DNA of 64,000 nucleotides from Hydractinia symbiolongicarpus (GCF_029227915.1 NC_079885.1:15511001-15575000), one strand, 5' to 3'; positions 35,647-47,593 are shown, counted from the first letter of the stretch. Notes: generated by a model from the sequence alone, not told the origin. Numbers and translations: made by a program.

Positions 35647-36096
35647 ATTGACTTTTTCACGTTACATTGTTTATCATTACGACTGGGACGTATCTTTTTT
35701 ACGCAATAGCCGCTGAGTAAATCAAGAAAGAGACATGATTAGAAGTTGCTTTCCCTTCAAAACGGCTACAATCTTGCTGCAATAAATGCGCCACGTCGCA
35801 AATGAATGGATTACGAGCGTCAGACAAAGAAAATGGCGATGTAGCTAATTTGCTAATTAACTTTGTCATATGAAAATTAAGTCTGAAAGTACCCTAGATT
35901 GCCTTCGTTGGAACTTTTTACCGGAAATCTTAAAGCGCATGGTTGTTGTAATTAATGGATAGCGCTTGAAATGAGCTTTCAAATGCACATAAACACGACC
36001 TATTTCGGATGATCCAGTCAATAAATATGACCTTTAAAGTTTAAACCATTTTCGATGTAATGTGCTAATAAATCGTAGATATCTGCCCGTTTGTTT

Positions 36097-36215
36097 GTTT
36101 ACGACCATACCACGATGAACACACCTGTTCTCGTCCGATCACGGAAGTTAAGCATCGTCGGGCCGGGATAGTACTTGGATGGGGGACCGCCTGGGAACTC
36201 CTGGTGTCGTAGGCT
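36097..36215 (+). rRNA. 5S rRNA, unit 64 (C3T, C106T; hybrid of units 55 and 57)
   Basis: Left half as unit 55 (C3T, C at 63), right half as unit 57 (C106T, G at 107, then gactgggacg). The crossover lies inside the gene between 36159 and 36202 and removed two units. Both changes keep wobble pairs. Confidence 0.96.
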
Positions 36216-36665
36216 ATTGACTTTTTCACGTTACATTATTTATCATTACGACTGGGACGTATCTTTTTTACGCAATAGCCGCTGAGTAAATCAAGAAAGA
36301 GACATGATTAGAAGTTGCTTTCCCTTCAAAACGGCTACAATCTTGCTGCAATAAATGCGCCACGTCGCAAATAAATGGATTACGAGCGTCAGACAAAGAA
36401 AAGGGCGATGTAGTTACTTTGCTAATTAACTTTGTCATATGAAAATTAAGTCTGAAAGCACCCTAGATTTCCTTCGTTGGAACTTTTTACCGAAAATCTT
36501 AAAGCGCATGGTTGTCGTAAAGAATCGATGGCGCTTAAAAAGAGCTTTCAAATGCACATAAACACGACCTATTTCGGATGATCCAGTCAAGAAATATGAC
36601 CTTTAAAGTTTGAACCATTTTCGATGTAATGTGCTAATAAATCGTAGATATCTGCCCGTTTGTGT

Positions 36666-36784
36666 GTCTACGACCATACCACGATGAACACACCTGTTCT
36701 CGTCCGATCACGGAAGTTAAGCATCCTCGGGCCGGGATAGTACTTGGATGGAGGACCGCCTGGGAACTCCCGGTGTCGTAGGCT
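36666..36784 (+). rRNA. 5S rRNA, unit 65 (G61C, G87A)
   Basis: Starts the second super-array copy; equals unit 1 at an offset of 36398 bp. The upstream spacer has a private gatggcgctt. Confidence 0.96.
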
Positions 36785-37234
36785 ATTGACTTTTTCACGT
36801 TACATTATTTATCATTACGACTGTGACGTATCTTTTTTACGCAATAGCCGCTGAGTAAATCAAGTAAGGGACATCATTAGAAGTTTCTTTCCCTTCAAAA
36901 GGGCTACGATCTGGCAGCATTAAATGCGCCACGTCGCAAATGAATGGATTACGAGCGTCAGACAAAGAGAATGGCGATGTAGCTAATTTGCTAATTAACT
37001 TTGTCATATGAAAATTAAGTCTGAAAGTACCCTAGATTGCCTTCGTTGAAACTTTTTACCGGAAATCTTAAAGCGCATGGTTGTCGTAATTAATGGATAG
37101 CGCTTGAAATGAGCTTTCAAATGCACATAAACACGACCTATTTCGGATGATCCAGTCAAGAAATATGACCTTTAAAATTTAAACCATTTTCGATGTAATG
37201 TGCTAATAAATCGTAGATATCTGCCCGTTTGTTT

Positions 37235-37353
37235 GTCTACGACCATACCACGATGAACACACCTGTTCTCGTCCGATCACGGAAGTTAAGCATCGTTGGG
37301 CCGGGATAGTACTTGGATGTGGGACCGCCTGGGAACTCCTGGTGTCGTAGGCT
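37235..37353 (+). rRNA. 5S rRNA, unit 66 (C63T, G86T, C106T)
   Basis: Counterpart of units 2 and 48; G86-C91 open in helix IV. Confidence 0.96.
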
Positions 37354-37803
37354 ATTGACTTTTTCACGTTACATTATTTATCATTACGACTGTGACGTAT
37401 CTTTTTTACGCAATAGCCCCTGAGTAAATCAAGTAAGGGACGTGATTAGAAGATGCTTTCCCTTCAAAACGGCTACAATCTTGCTGCAATAAATGCGCCA
37501 CGTCGCAAATAAATGGATTACGAGCGTCAGACAAAGAAAATGGCGATGTAGTTACTTTGCTAATTAACTTTGTCATATGAAAATTAAATCTGAAAGCACC
37601 CCAGATTTCCTTCGTTGGAACTTTTTACCGGAAATCTTAAAGCGCATGGTTGTCGTAAAGAATCGATAGCGCTTGAAATGAGCTTTCAAATGCACATAAA
37701 CACGACCTATTTCGGATGATCCAGTCAAGAAATATGACCTTTAAAGTTTAAACCATTTTCGATGTAATGTGCTAATAAATCGTAGATATCTGCCCGTTTG
37801 TTT

Positions 37804-37922
37804 GTCTACGACCATACCACGATGAACACACCTGTTCTCGTCCGATCACGGAAGTTAAGCATCGTCGGGCCGGGATAGTACTTGGATGGGGTACCGCCTG
37901 GGAACTCCCGGTGTTGTAGGCT
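37804..37922 (+). rRNA. 5S rRNA, unit 67 (G89T, C112T)
   Basis: As unit 11, with a private G89T that turns the helix IV loop into GGTA, outside the GNRA pattern. Confidence 0.96.
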
Positions 37923-38371
37923 ATTGACTTTTTCACGTTACATTATTTATCATTACGACTGTGACGTATCTTTTTTACGCAATAGCGCTGAGTAAATCAA
38001 GTAAGGGACGTTATTAGAAGTTTCTTTCCCTTCAAAGCGGCTACGATCTGGCTGCACTAAATGCGCCACGTCGCAAATCAATGGATTACGAGCGTCAGAC
38101 AAAGAAAATGGCGATGTAGTTAATTTGCTAATTAACTTTGTCATATGAAAATTAAGTCTGCAAGTACCCTAGATTGCCTTCGTTGGAACTTTTTACCGGA
38201 AATCATAAAGCGCATTATTGTTGTCCAGAATCGATAGCGCTTAAAAAGAGCTGTCAAACGCACATAAACACGACCTATTTTGAATGATCCAGTCAAGAAA
38301 TATGACCTTTAAAGTTTGAACCATTTTCGATGTAATGTGCTAATAAATCGTAGATATCTGCCAGTTTGTTT

Positions 38372-38490
38372 GTCTACGACCATACCACGATGAACACACC
38401 TGTTCTCGTCCGATCACGGAAGTTAAGAATCCTCGGGCCGGGATAGTACTGGGATGGGGGACCGCCTGGGAACTCCCGGTGTCGTAGGCT
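38372..38490 (+). rRNA. 5S rRNA, unit 68 (C57A, G61C, T80G)
   Basis: Helix II-disrupted family, with the gccagttt flank of units 7 and 9. Confidence 0.92.
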
Positions 38491-38940
38491 ATTGACTTTT
38501 TCACGTTACATTATTTATCATTACGACTGTGACGTATCTTTTTTACGAAATAGCCGCTGAGTAAATCAAGAAAGAGACATGATTAGAAGTTGCTTTCCCT
38601 TCAAAACGGCTACGATATGGCAGCAATAAATGCGCCAAGTCGCAAATGAATGGATTACGAGCGTCAGACAAAGAAAATGGCGATGTAGTAACTTTGCTAA
38701 TTAACTTTGTCATATGAAAATTAAGTCGGAAAGCACCCTAGATTTCCTTCGTTGGAACTTTTTACCGGAAATCATAAAGCGCATTATTGTTGTCAAGAAT
38801 CGATAGCGCTTAAAAAGAGCTGTCAAACGCACATAAACACGACCTATTTCGAATGATCCAGTCAAGAAATATGACCTTTAAAGTTTAAACCATTTTCGAT
38901 GTAATGTGCTAATAAATCGTAGATATCTGCCCGTTTGTTT

Positions 38941-39059
38941 GTCTACGACCATACCACGATGAACACACCTGTTCTCGTCCGATCACGGAAGTTAAGCATC
39001 GTCGGGCCGGGATAGTACTTGGATGGGGGAACGCCTGGGAACTCCCGGTGTCGTAGGCT
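38941..39059 (+). rRNA. 5S rRNA, unit 69 (C91A)
   Basis: C91A opens the closing pair of the helix IV loop; C at 112, unlike unit 70, so this unit joins unit 13-type and unit 7-type halves. Confidence 0.95.
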
Positions 39060-39509
39060 ATTGACTTTTTCACGTTACATTATTTATCATTACGACTGTG
39101 ACGTATCTTTTTTACGAAATAGCCGCTGAGTAAATCAAGAAAGAGACATGATTAGAAGTTGCTTTCCCTTCAAAACGGCTACGATATGGCAGCAATAAAT
39201 GCGCCAAGTCGCAAATGAATGGATTACGAGCGTCAGACAAAGAAAATGGCGATGTAGTAACTTTGCTAATTAACTTTGTCATATGAAAATTAAGTCGGAA
39301 AGCACCCTAGATTTCCTTCGTTGGAACTTTTTACCGGAAATCATAAAGCGCATTATTGTTGTCAAGAATCGATAGCGCTTAAAAAGAGCTGTCAAACGCA
39401 CATAAACACGACCTATTTCGAATGATCCAGTCAAGAAATATGACCTTTAAAGTTTAAACCATTTTCGATGTAATGTGCTAATAAATCGTAGATATCTGCC
39501 CGTTTGTTT

Positions 39510-39628
39510 GTCTACGACCATACCACGATGAACACACCTGTTCTCGTCCGATCACGGAAGTTAAGCATCGTCGGGCCGGGATAGTACTTGGATGGGGGAA
39601 CGCCTGGGAACTCCCGGTGTTGTAGGCT
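39510..39628 (+). rRNA. 5S rRNA, unit 70 (C91A, C112T)
   Basis: Same haplotype as unit 13. Confidence 0.94.
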
Positions 39629-40077
39629 ATTGACTTTTTCACGTTACATTATTTATCATTACGACTGTGACGTATCTTTTTTACGCAATAGCGCTGAGTA
39701 AATCAAGTAAGGGACGTTATTAGAAGTTTCTTTCCCTTCAAAGCGGCTACGATCTGGCTGCAATAAATGCGCCACGTCGCAAATCAATGGATTACGAGCG
39801 TCAGACAAAGAAAATGGCGATGTAGTTAATTTGCTAATTAACTTTGTCATATGAAAATTAAGTCTGCAAGTACCCTAGATTGCCTTCGTTGGAACTTTTT
39901 ACCGGAAATCATAAAGCGCATTATTGTTGTCCAGAATCGATAGCGCTTAAAAAGAGCTGTCAAACGCACATAAACACGACCTATTTCGAATGATCCAGTC
40001 AAGAAATATGACCTTTAAAGTTTGAACCATTTTCGATGTAATGTGCTAATAAATCGTAGATATCTGCCCGTTTGTTT

Positions 40078-40196
40078 GTCTACGACCATACCACGATGAA
40101 CACACCTGTTCTCGTCCGATCACGGAAGTTAGGAATCCTCGGGCCGGGATAGTACTGGGATGGGGGACCGCCTGGGAACTCCCGGTGTCGTAGGCT
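40078..40196 (+). rRNA. 5S rRNA, unit 71 (A55G, C57A, G61C, T80G)
   Basis: Unit 14 family with all five G at 85-89 and a private A55G; four changes, three of them in the A box. Confidence 0.9.
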
Positions 40197-40646
40197 ATTG
40201 ACTTTTTCACGTTACATTATTTATCATTACGACTGTGACGTATCTTTTTTACGAAATAGCCGCTGAGTAAATCAAGAAAGAGACATGATTAGAAGTTGCT
40301 TTCCCTTCAAAACGGCTACGATCTGGCAGCAATAAATGCGCCAAGTCGCAAATGAATGGATTACGAGCGTCAGACAAAGAAAATGGCGATGTAGTAACTT
40401 TGCTAATTAACTTTGTCATATGAAAATTAAGTCGGAAAGCACCCTAGATTTCCTTCGTTGGAACTTTTTACCGGAAATCATAAAGCGCATTATTGTTGTC
40501 AAGAATCGATAGCGCTTAAAAAGAGCTGTCAAACGCACATAAACACGACCTATTTTGAATGATCCAGTCAAGAAATATGACCTTTAAAGTTTGAACCATT
40601 TTCGATGTAATGTGCTAATAAATCGTAGATATCTGCCCGTTTGTTT

Positions 40647-40765
40647 GTCTACTACCATACCACGATGAACACACCTGTTCTCGTCCGATCACGGAAGTTA
40701 AGCATCGTCGGGCCGGGATAGTACTTGGATGGGAGACCGCCTGGGAACTCCCGGTGTCGTAGGCT
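40647..40765 (+). rRNA. 5S rRNA, unit 72 (G7T, G88A)
   Basis: G7T gives a U-C mismatch with C112 in helix I (gtctactacc); G88A makes the GAGA loop. Equals unit 77, one five-unit period away. Confidence 0.95.
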
Positions 40766-41215
40766 ATTGACTTTTTCACGTTACATTATTTATCATTACG
40801 ACTGTGACGTATCTTTTTTACGAAATAGCCGCTGAGTAAATCAAGAAAGAGACATGATTAGAAGTTGCTTTCCCTTCAAAACGGCTACGATCTGGCAGCA
40901 ATAAATGCGCCAAGTCGCAAATGAATGGATTACAAGCGTCAGACAAAGAAAATGGCGATGTAGTTACTTTGCTAATTAACTTTGTCATATGAAAATTAAG
41001 TCGGAAAGCACCCTAGATTTCCTTCGTTGGAACTTTTTACCGGAAATCTTAAAGCGCATGGTTGTCGTAATTAATCGATAGCGCTTGAAATGAGCTTTCA
41101 AATGCACATAAACACGACCTATTTCGGATAATCCAGTCAAGAAATATGACCTTTAAAGTTTAAACCATTTTCGATGTAATGTGCTAATAAATCGTAGATA
41201 TCTGCCCGTTTTTTT

Positions 41216-41334
41216 GTCTACGACCATACCACGATGAACACACCTGTTCTCGTCCGATCACGGAAGTTAAGCATCGTCGGGCCAGGATAGTACTTGGATG
41301 GGGGACCGCCTGGGAACTCCCGGTGTCGTAGGCT
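41216..41334 (+). rRNA. 5S rRNA, unit 73 (G69A)
   Basis: Helix V A-C mismatch; T7 flank. The downstream spacer has gttgttttccc, as after unit 78. Confidence 0.95.
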
Positions 41335-41784
41335 ATTGACTTTTTCACGTTACATCATTTATCATTACGACTGTGACGTATCTTTTTTACGCAATAGCCG
41401 CTGAGTAAATCAAGAAAGAGACATGATTAGAAGTTGTTTTCCCTTCAAAACGGCTACAATCTTGCTGCAATAAATGCGCCAAGTCGCAAATGAATGGATT
41501 ACGAGCGTCAGACAAAGAAAATGGCGATGTAGTTACTTTGCTAATTAACTTTGTCATATGAAAATTAAGTCTGAAAGCACCCTAGATTTCCTTCGTTGGA
41601 ACTTTTTACCGGAAATCTTAAAGCGCATGGTTGTCGTAATTAATCGATAGCGCTTGAAATGAGCTTTCAAATGCACATAAACACGACCTATTTCGGATAA
41701 TCCAGTCAAGAAATATGACCTTTAAAGTTTAAACCATTTTCGATGTAATGTGCTAATAAATCGTAGATATCTGCCCGTTTTTTT

Positions 41785-41903
41785 GTCTACGACCATACCA
41801 CGATGAACACACCTGTTCTCGTCCGATCACGGAAGTTAAGCATCGTCGGGCCAGGATAGTACTTGGATGGGGGACCGCCTGGGAACTCCCGGTGTCGTAG
41901 GCT
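41785..41903 (+). rRNA. 5S rRNA, unit 74 (G69A)
   Basis: Copy of unit 73 type with T7 flank; an extra unit relative to units 16-17. Confidence 0.95.
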
Positions 41904-42353
41904 ATTGACTTTTTCACGTTACATCATTTATCATTACGACTGTGACGTATCTTTTTTACGCAATAGCCGCTGAGTAAATCAAGAAAGAGACATGATTAGA
42001 AGTTGCTTTCCCTTCAAAACGGCTACAATCTTGCTGCAATAAATGCGCCAAGTCGCAAATGAATGGATTACGAGCGTCAGACAAAGAAAATGGCGATGTA
42101 GTTACTTTGCTAATTAACTTTGTCATATGAAAATTAAGTCTGAAAGCACCCTAGATTTCCTTCGTTGGAACTTTTTACCGGAAATCTTAAAGCGCATGGT
42201 TGTCGTAAAGAATCGATAGCGCTTGAAATGAGCTTTCAAATGCACATAAACACGACCTATTTCGGATGATCCAGTCAAGAAATATGACCTTTAAAGTTTA
42301 AACCATTTTCGATGTAATGTGCTAATAAATCGTAGATATCTGCCCGTTTGTTT

Positions 42354-42472
42354 GTCTACGACCATACCACGATGAACACACCTGTTCTCGTCCGATCACG
42401 GAAGTTAAGCATCGTCGGGCCAGGATAGTACTTGGATGGGGGACCGCCTGGGAACTCCCGGTGTCGTAGGCT
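42354..42472 (+). rRNA. 5S rRNA, unit 75 (G69A)
   Basis: G69A behind the ordinary gtttgtttgtc flank; counterpart of unit 17 without C104G or the three-base spacer deletion. Confidence 0.95.
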
Positions 42473-42922
42473 ATTGACTTTTTCACGTTACATTATTTAT
42501 CATTACGACTGTGACGTATCTTTTTTACGCAATAGCCGCTGAGTAAATCAAGTAAGGGACGTGATTAGAAGATGCTTTCCCTTCAAAACGGCTACAATCT
42601 TGCTGCAATAAATGCGCCACGTCGCAAATAAATGGATTACGAGCGTCAGACAAAGAAAATGGCGATGTAGTTACTTTGCTAATTAACTTTGTCATATGAA
42701 AATTAAGTCTGAAAGCACCCTAGATTTCCTTCGTTGGAACTTTTTACCGGAAATCTTAAAGCGCATGGTTGTCGTAAAGAATCGATAGCGCTTGAAATGA
42801 GCTTTCAAATGCACATAAACACGACCTATTTCGGATGATCCAGTCAAGAAATATGACCTTTAAAGTTTAAACCATTTTCGATGTAATGTGCTAATAAATC
42901 GTAGATATCTGCCCGTTTGTTT

Positions 42923-43041
42923 GTCTACGACCATACCACGATGAACACACCTGTTCTCGTCCGATCACGGAAGTTAAGCATCGCCGGGCCGGGATAGTAC
43001 TTGGATGGGGGACCGCCTGGGAACTCCCGGTGTCGTAGGCT
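42923..43041 (+). rRNA. 5S rRNA, unit 76 (T62C)
   Basis: A16-U62 lost in helix II. Counterpart of unit 18 without T114C. The downstream spacer has gactatgacg. Confidence 0.95.
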
Positions 43042-43491
43042 ATTGACTTTTTCACGTTACATTATTTATTATTACGACTATGACGTATCTTTTTTACGAA
43101 ATAGCCGCTGAGTAAATCAAGAAAGAGACATGATTAGAAGTTGCTTTCCCTTCAAAACGGCTACGATCTGGCAGCAATAAATGCGCCAAGTCGCAAATGA
43201 ATGGATTACAAGCGTCAGACAAAGAAAATGGCGATGTAGTTACTTTTCTAATTAACTTTGTCATATGAAAATTAAGTCTGAAAGCACCCTAGATTGCCTT
43301 CGTTGGAACTTATTACCGGAAATCTTAAAGCGCATTATTGTTGTCAAGAATCGATAGCGCTTAAAAAGAGCTGTCAAACGCACATAAACACGACCTATTT
43401 CGAATGATCCAGTCAAGAAATATGACCTTTAAAGTTTGAACCATTTTCGATGTAATGTGCTAATAAATCGTAGATATCTGCCCGTTTGTTT

Positions 43492-43610
43492 GTCTACTAC
43501 CATACCACGATGAACACACCTGTTCTCGTCCGATCACGGAAGTTAAGCATCGTCGGGCCGGGATAGTACTTGGATGGGAGACCGCCTGGGAACTCCCGGT
43601 GTCGTAGGCT
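43492..43610 (+). rRNA. 5S rRNA, unit 77 (G7T, G88A)
   Basis: The gene equals unit 72, but the upstream spacer (ttttctaatt, cttattacc) is of the unit 19 type; the exchange point lies in the spacer. Confidence 0.95.
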
Positions 43611-44060
43611 ATTGACTTTTTCACGTTACATTATTTATCATTACGACTGTGACGTATCTTTTTTACGAAATAGCCGCTGAGTAAATCAAGAAAGAGACAT
43701 GATTAGAAGTTGCTTTCCCTTCAAAACGGCTACGATCTGGCAGCAATAAATGCGCCAAGTCGCAAATGAATGGATTACAAGCGTCAGACAAAGAAAATGG
43801 CGATGTAGTTACTTTGCTAATTAACTTTGTCATATGAAAATTAAGTCGGAAAGCACCCTAGATTTCCTTCGTTGGAACTTTTTACCGGAAATCTTAAAGC
43901 GCATGGTTGTCGTAATTAATCGATAGCGCTTGAAATGAGCTTTCAAATGCACATAAACACGACCTATTTCGGATAATCCAGTCAAGAAATATGACCTTTA
44001 AAGTTTAAACCATTTTCGATGTAATGTGCTAATTAATCGTAGATATCTGCCCGTTTTTTT

Positions 44061-44179
44061 GTCTACGACCATACCACGATGAACACACCTGTTCTCGTCC
44101 GATCACGGAAGTTAAGCATCGTCGGGCCAGGATAGTACTTGGATGGGGGACCGCCTGGGAACTCCCGGTGTCGTAGGCT
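44061..44179 (+). rRNA. 5S rRNA, unit 78 (G69A)
   Basis: Copy of unit 73. The TATA-like region is changed to gctaattaatc. Confidence 0.95.
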
Positions 44180-44629
44180 ATTGACTTTTTCACGTTACAT
44201 CATTTATCATTACGACTGTGACGTATCTTTTTTACGCAATAGCCGCTGAGTAAATCAAGAAAGAGACATGATTAGAAGTTGTTTTCCCTTCAAAACGGCT
44301 ACAATCTTGCTGCAATAAATGCGCCAAGTCGCAAATGAATGGATTACGAGCGTCAGACAAAGAAAATGGCGATGTAGTTACTTTGCTAATTAACTTTGTC
44401 ATATGAAAATTAAGTCTGAAAGCACCCTAGATTTCCTTCGTTGGAACTTTTTACCGGAAATCTTAAAGCGCATGGTTGTCGTAATTAATCGATAGCGCTT
44501 GAAATGAGCTTTCAAATGCACATAAACACGACCTATTTCGGATAATCCAGTCAAGAAATATGACCTTTAAAGTTTAAACCATTTTCGATGTAATGTGCTA
44601 ATAAATCGTAGATATCTGCCCGTTTTTTT

Positions 44630-44748
44630 GTCTACGACCATACCACGATGAACACACCTGTTCTCGTCCGATCACGGAAGTTAAGCATCGTCGGGCCAGG
44701 ATAGTACTTGGATGGGGGACCGCCTGGGAACTCCCGGTGTCGTAGGCT
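44630..44748 (+). rRNA. 5S rRNA, unit 79 (G69A)
   Basis: Copy of unit 74 with T7 flank. Confidence 0.95.
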
Positions 44749-45198
44749 ATTGACTTTTTCACGTTACATCATTTATCATTACGACTGTGACGTATCTTTT
44801 TTACGCAATAGCCGCTGAGTAAATCAAGAAAGAGACATGATTAGAAGTTGCTTTCCCTTCAAAACGGCTACAATCTTGCTGCAATAAATGCGCCAAGTCG
44901 CAAATGAATGGATTACGAGCGTCAGACAAAGAAAATGGCGATGTAGTTACTTTGCTAATTAACTTTGTCATATGAAAATTAAGTCTGAAAGCACCCTAGA
45001 TTTCCTTCGTTGGAACTTTTTACCGGAAATCTTAAAGCGCATGGTTGTCGTAAAGAATCGATAGCGCTTGAAATGAGCTTTCAAATGCACATAAACACGA
45101 CCTATTTCGGATGATCCAGTCAAGAAATATGACCTTTAAAGTTTAAACCATTTTCGATGTAATGTGCTAATAAATCGTAGATATCTGCCCGTTTGTTT

Positions 45199-45317
45199 GT
45201 CTACGACCATACCACGATGAACACACCTGTTCTCGTCCGATCACGGAAGTTAAGCATCGTCGGGCCAGGATAGTACTTGGATGGGGGACCGCCTGGGAAC
45301 TCCCGGTGTCGTAGGCT
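45199..45317 (+). rRNA. 5S rRNA, unit 80 (G69A)
   Basis: Copy of unit 75 with ordinary flank. Confidence 0.95.
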
Positions 45318-45767
45318 ATTGACTTTTTCACGTTACATTATTTATCATTACGACTGTGACGTATCTTTTTTACGCAATAGCCGCTGAGTAAATCAAGTAA
45401 GGGACGTGATTAGAAGATGCTTTCCCTTCAAAACGGCTACAATCTTGCTGCAATAAATGCGCCACGTCGCAAATAAATGGATTACGAGCGTCAGACAAAG
45501 AAAATGGCGATGTAGTTACTTTGCTAATTAACTTTGTCATATGAAAATTAAGTCTGAAAGCACCCTAGATTTCCTTCGTTGGAACTTTTTACCGGAAATC
45601 TTAAAGCGCATGGTTGTCGTAAAGAATCGATAGCGCTTGAAATGAGCTTTCAAATGCACATAAACACGACCTATTTCGGATGATCCAGTCAAGAAATATG
45701 ACCTTTAAAGTTTAAACCATTTTCGATGTAATGTGCTAATAAATCGTAGATATCTGCCCGTTTGTTT

Positions 45768-45886
45768 GTCTACGACCATACCACGATGAACACACCTGTT
45801 CTCGTCCGATCACGGAAGTTAAGCATCGCCGGGCCGGGATAGTACTTGGATGGGGGACCGCCTGGGAACTCCCGGTGTCGTAGGCT
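45768..45886 (+). rRNA. 5S rRNA, unit 81 (T62C)
   Basis: Copy of unit 76. It is followed directly by unit 22-type sequence, so counterparts of units 19-21 are missing here. Confidence 0.95.
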
Positions 45887-46336
45887 ATTGACTTTTTCAC
45901 GTTACATTATTTATCATTACGACTATGACGTATCTTTTTTACGAAATAGCCGCTGAGTAAATCAAGAAAGAGACATGATTAGAAGTTGCTTTCCCTTCAA
46001 AACGGCTACGATCTGGCAGCAATAAATGCGCCAAGTCGCAAATGAATGGATTACGAGCGTCAGACAAAGAAAATGGCGATGTAGTTAATTTGCTAATAAA
46101 CTTTGTCATATGAAAATTAAGTCTGAAAGCACCCTAGATTTCCTTCGTTGGAACTTTTTACCGGAAATCTTAAAGCGCATGGTTGTCGTAAAGAATCGAT
46201 AGCGCTTAAAAAGAGCTTTCAAATGCACATAAACACGACCTATTTCGGATAATCCAGTCAAGAAATGTGACCTTTAAAGTTTAAACCATTTTCGATGTAA
46301 TGTGCTAATAAATCGTAGATATCTGCCCGTTTGTTT

Positions 46337-46455
46337 GTTTACGACCATACCACGATGAGCACACCTGTTCTCGTCCGATCACGGAAGTTAAGCATCGTCG
46401 GGCCGGGATAGTACTTGGATGTAGGACCGCCTGGGAACTCCCGGTGTCGTAGGCT
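46337..46455 (+). rRNA. 5S rRNA, unit 82 (C3T, A23G, G86T, G87A)
   Basis: Counterpart of unit 22 with an added G87A; the helix IV loop region reads ggatgtagga. Confidence 0.94.
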
Positions 46456-46905
46456 ATTGACTTTTTCACGTTACATTATTTATCATTACGACTGTGACGT
46501 ATCTTTTTTACGAAATAGCCGCTGAGTAAATCAAGAAAGAGACATGATTAGCAGTTGCTTTCCCTTCAAAACGGCTACGATCTGGCAGCAATAAATGCGC
46601 CAAGTCGCAAATGAATGGATTACGAGCGTCAGACAAAGAAAATGGCGATGTAGTTAATTTGCTAATTAACTTTGTCATATGAAAATTAAGTCTGAAAGTA
46701 CCCTAGATTGCCTTCGTTGAAACTTTTTACCGGAAATCTTAATGCGCATGGTTGTCGTAATTAATCGATAGCGCTTGAAATGAGCTTTCAAATGCACATA
46801 AACACGACCTATTTCGGATAATCCAGTCAAGAAATATGACCTTTAAAGTTTAAACCATTTTCGATGTAATGTGCTAAAAAATCGTAGATATCTGCCCGTT
46901 TGTTT

Positions 46906-47024
46906 GTCTACGACCATACCACGATGAACACACCTGTTCTCGTCCGATCACGTAAGTTAAGTATCGTTGGGTCGGGATAGTACTTGGATGGGGGACCGCC
47001 TGGGAACTCCCGGTGTCGTAGGCT
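46906..47024 (+). rRNA. 5S rRNA, unit 83 (G48T, C57T, C63T, C67T)
   Basis: Counterpart of unit 23 plus C57T (G21-U57 wobble). Same gctaaaaaatc TATA-like variant. Confidence 0.94.
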
Positions 47025-47474
47025 ATTGACTTTTTCACGTTACATTATTTATCATTACGACTGGGACGTATCTTTTTTACGCAATAGCCGCTGAGTAAAT
47101 CAAGAAAGAGACATGATTAGAAGTTGCTTTCCCTTCAAAACGGCTACAATCTTGCTGCAATAAATGCGCCACGTCGCAAATAAATGGATTACGAGCGTCA
47201 GACAAAGAAAATGGCGATGTAGTTACTTTGCTAATTAACTTTGTCATATGAAAATTAAGTCTGAAAGTACCCTAGATTGCCTTCGTTGGAACTTTTTACC
47301 GGAAATCTTAAAGCGCATTATTGTCGTAATTAATGGATAGCGCTTGAAACGAGCTTTCAAATGCACATAAACACAACCTATTTCGGATAATCCAGTCAAG
47401 AAATATGACCTTTAAAATTTAAACCATTTTTGATGTAATGTGCTAATAAATCGTAGATATCTGCCCGTTTGTTT

Positions 47475-47593
47475 GTCTACGACCATACCACGATGAACAC
47501 ACCTGTTCTCGTCCGATCATGGAAGTTAAGCATCGTTGGGCCGGGATAGTACTTGGATGGGGGACCGCCTGGGAACTCCCGGTGTCGTAGGCT
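47475..47593 (+). rRNA. 5S rRNA, unit 84 (C46T, C63T)
   Basis: Counterpart of unit 24, including ttctcattagg downstream. Confidence 0.95.

Larger units (their letters stand above)
32418..36398 (+). repeat. 7-unit derivative block (units 58-64)
   Basis: Same marker start; 3981 bp to the next marker at 36399. Units 58-64 follow the 11-unit block in order but lack two separate two-unit stretches, with hybrid units 59 and 64 at the joins. Confidence 0.9.
40647..43209 (+). repeat. Five-unit tandem block, first copy
   Basis: Units 72-76: G7T+G88A, then three G69A, then T62C. The block is repeated at an exact 2845-bp offset; only a few substitutions were noticed, for example in the TATA-like region of unit 78. 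Confidence 0.88.
43492..46054 (+). repeat. Five-unit tandem block, second copy
   Basis: Units 77-81 repeat units 72-76 in order. The match ends at 46055 (g) against 43210 (a), where the sequence joins unit 22-type spacer. Confidence 0.88.

Noticed and set aside
26162-36398. Assembly duplication as the cause of the repeated blocks
   Set aside because: Not excluded, but copies differ by real substitutions (T109A only in unit 53, G89T only in unit 67, hybrid units 59 and 64), which simple duplicated contigs would not show.
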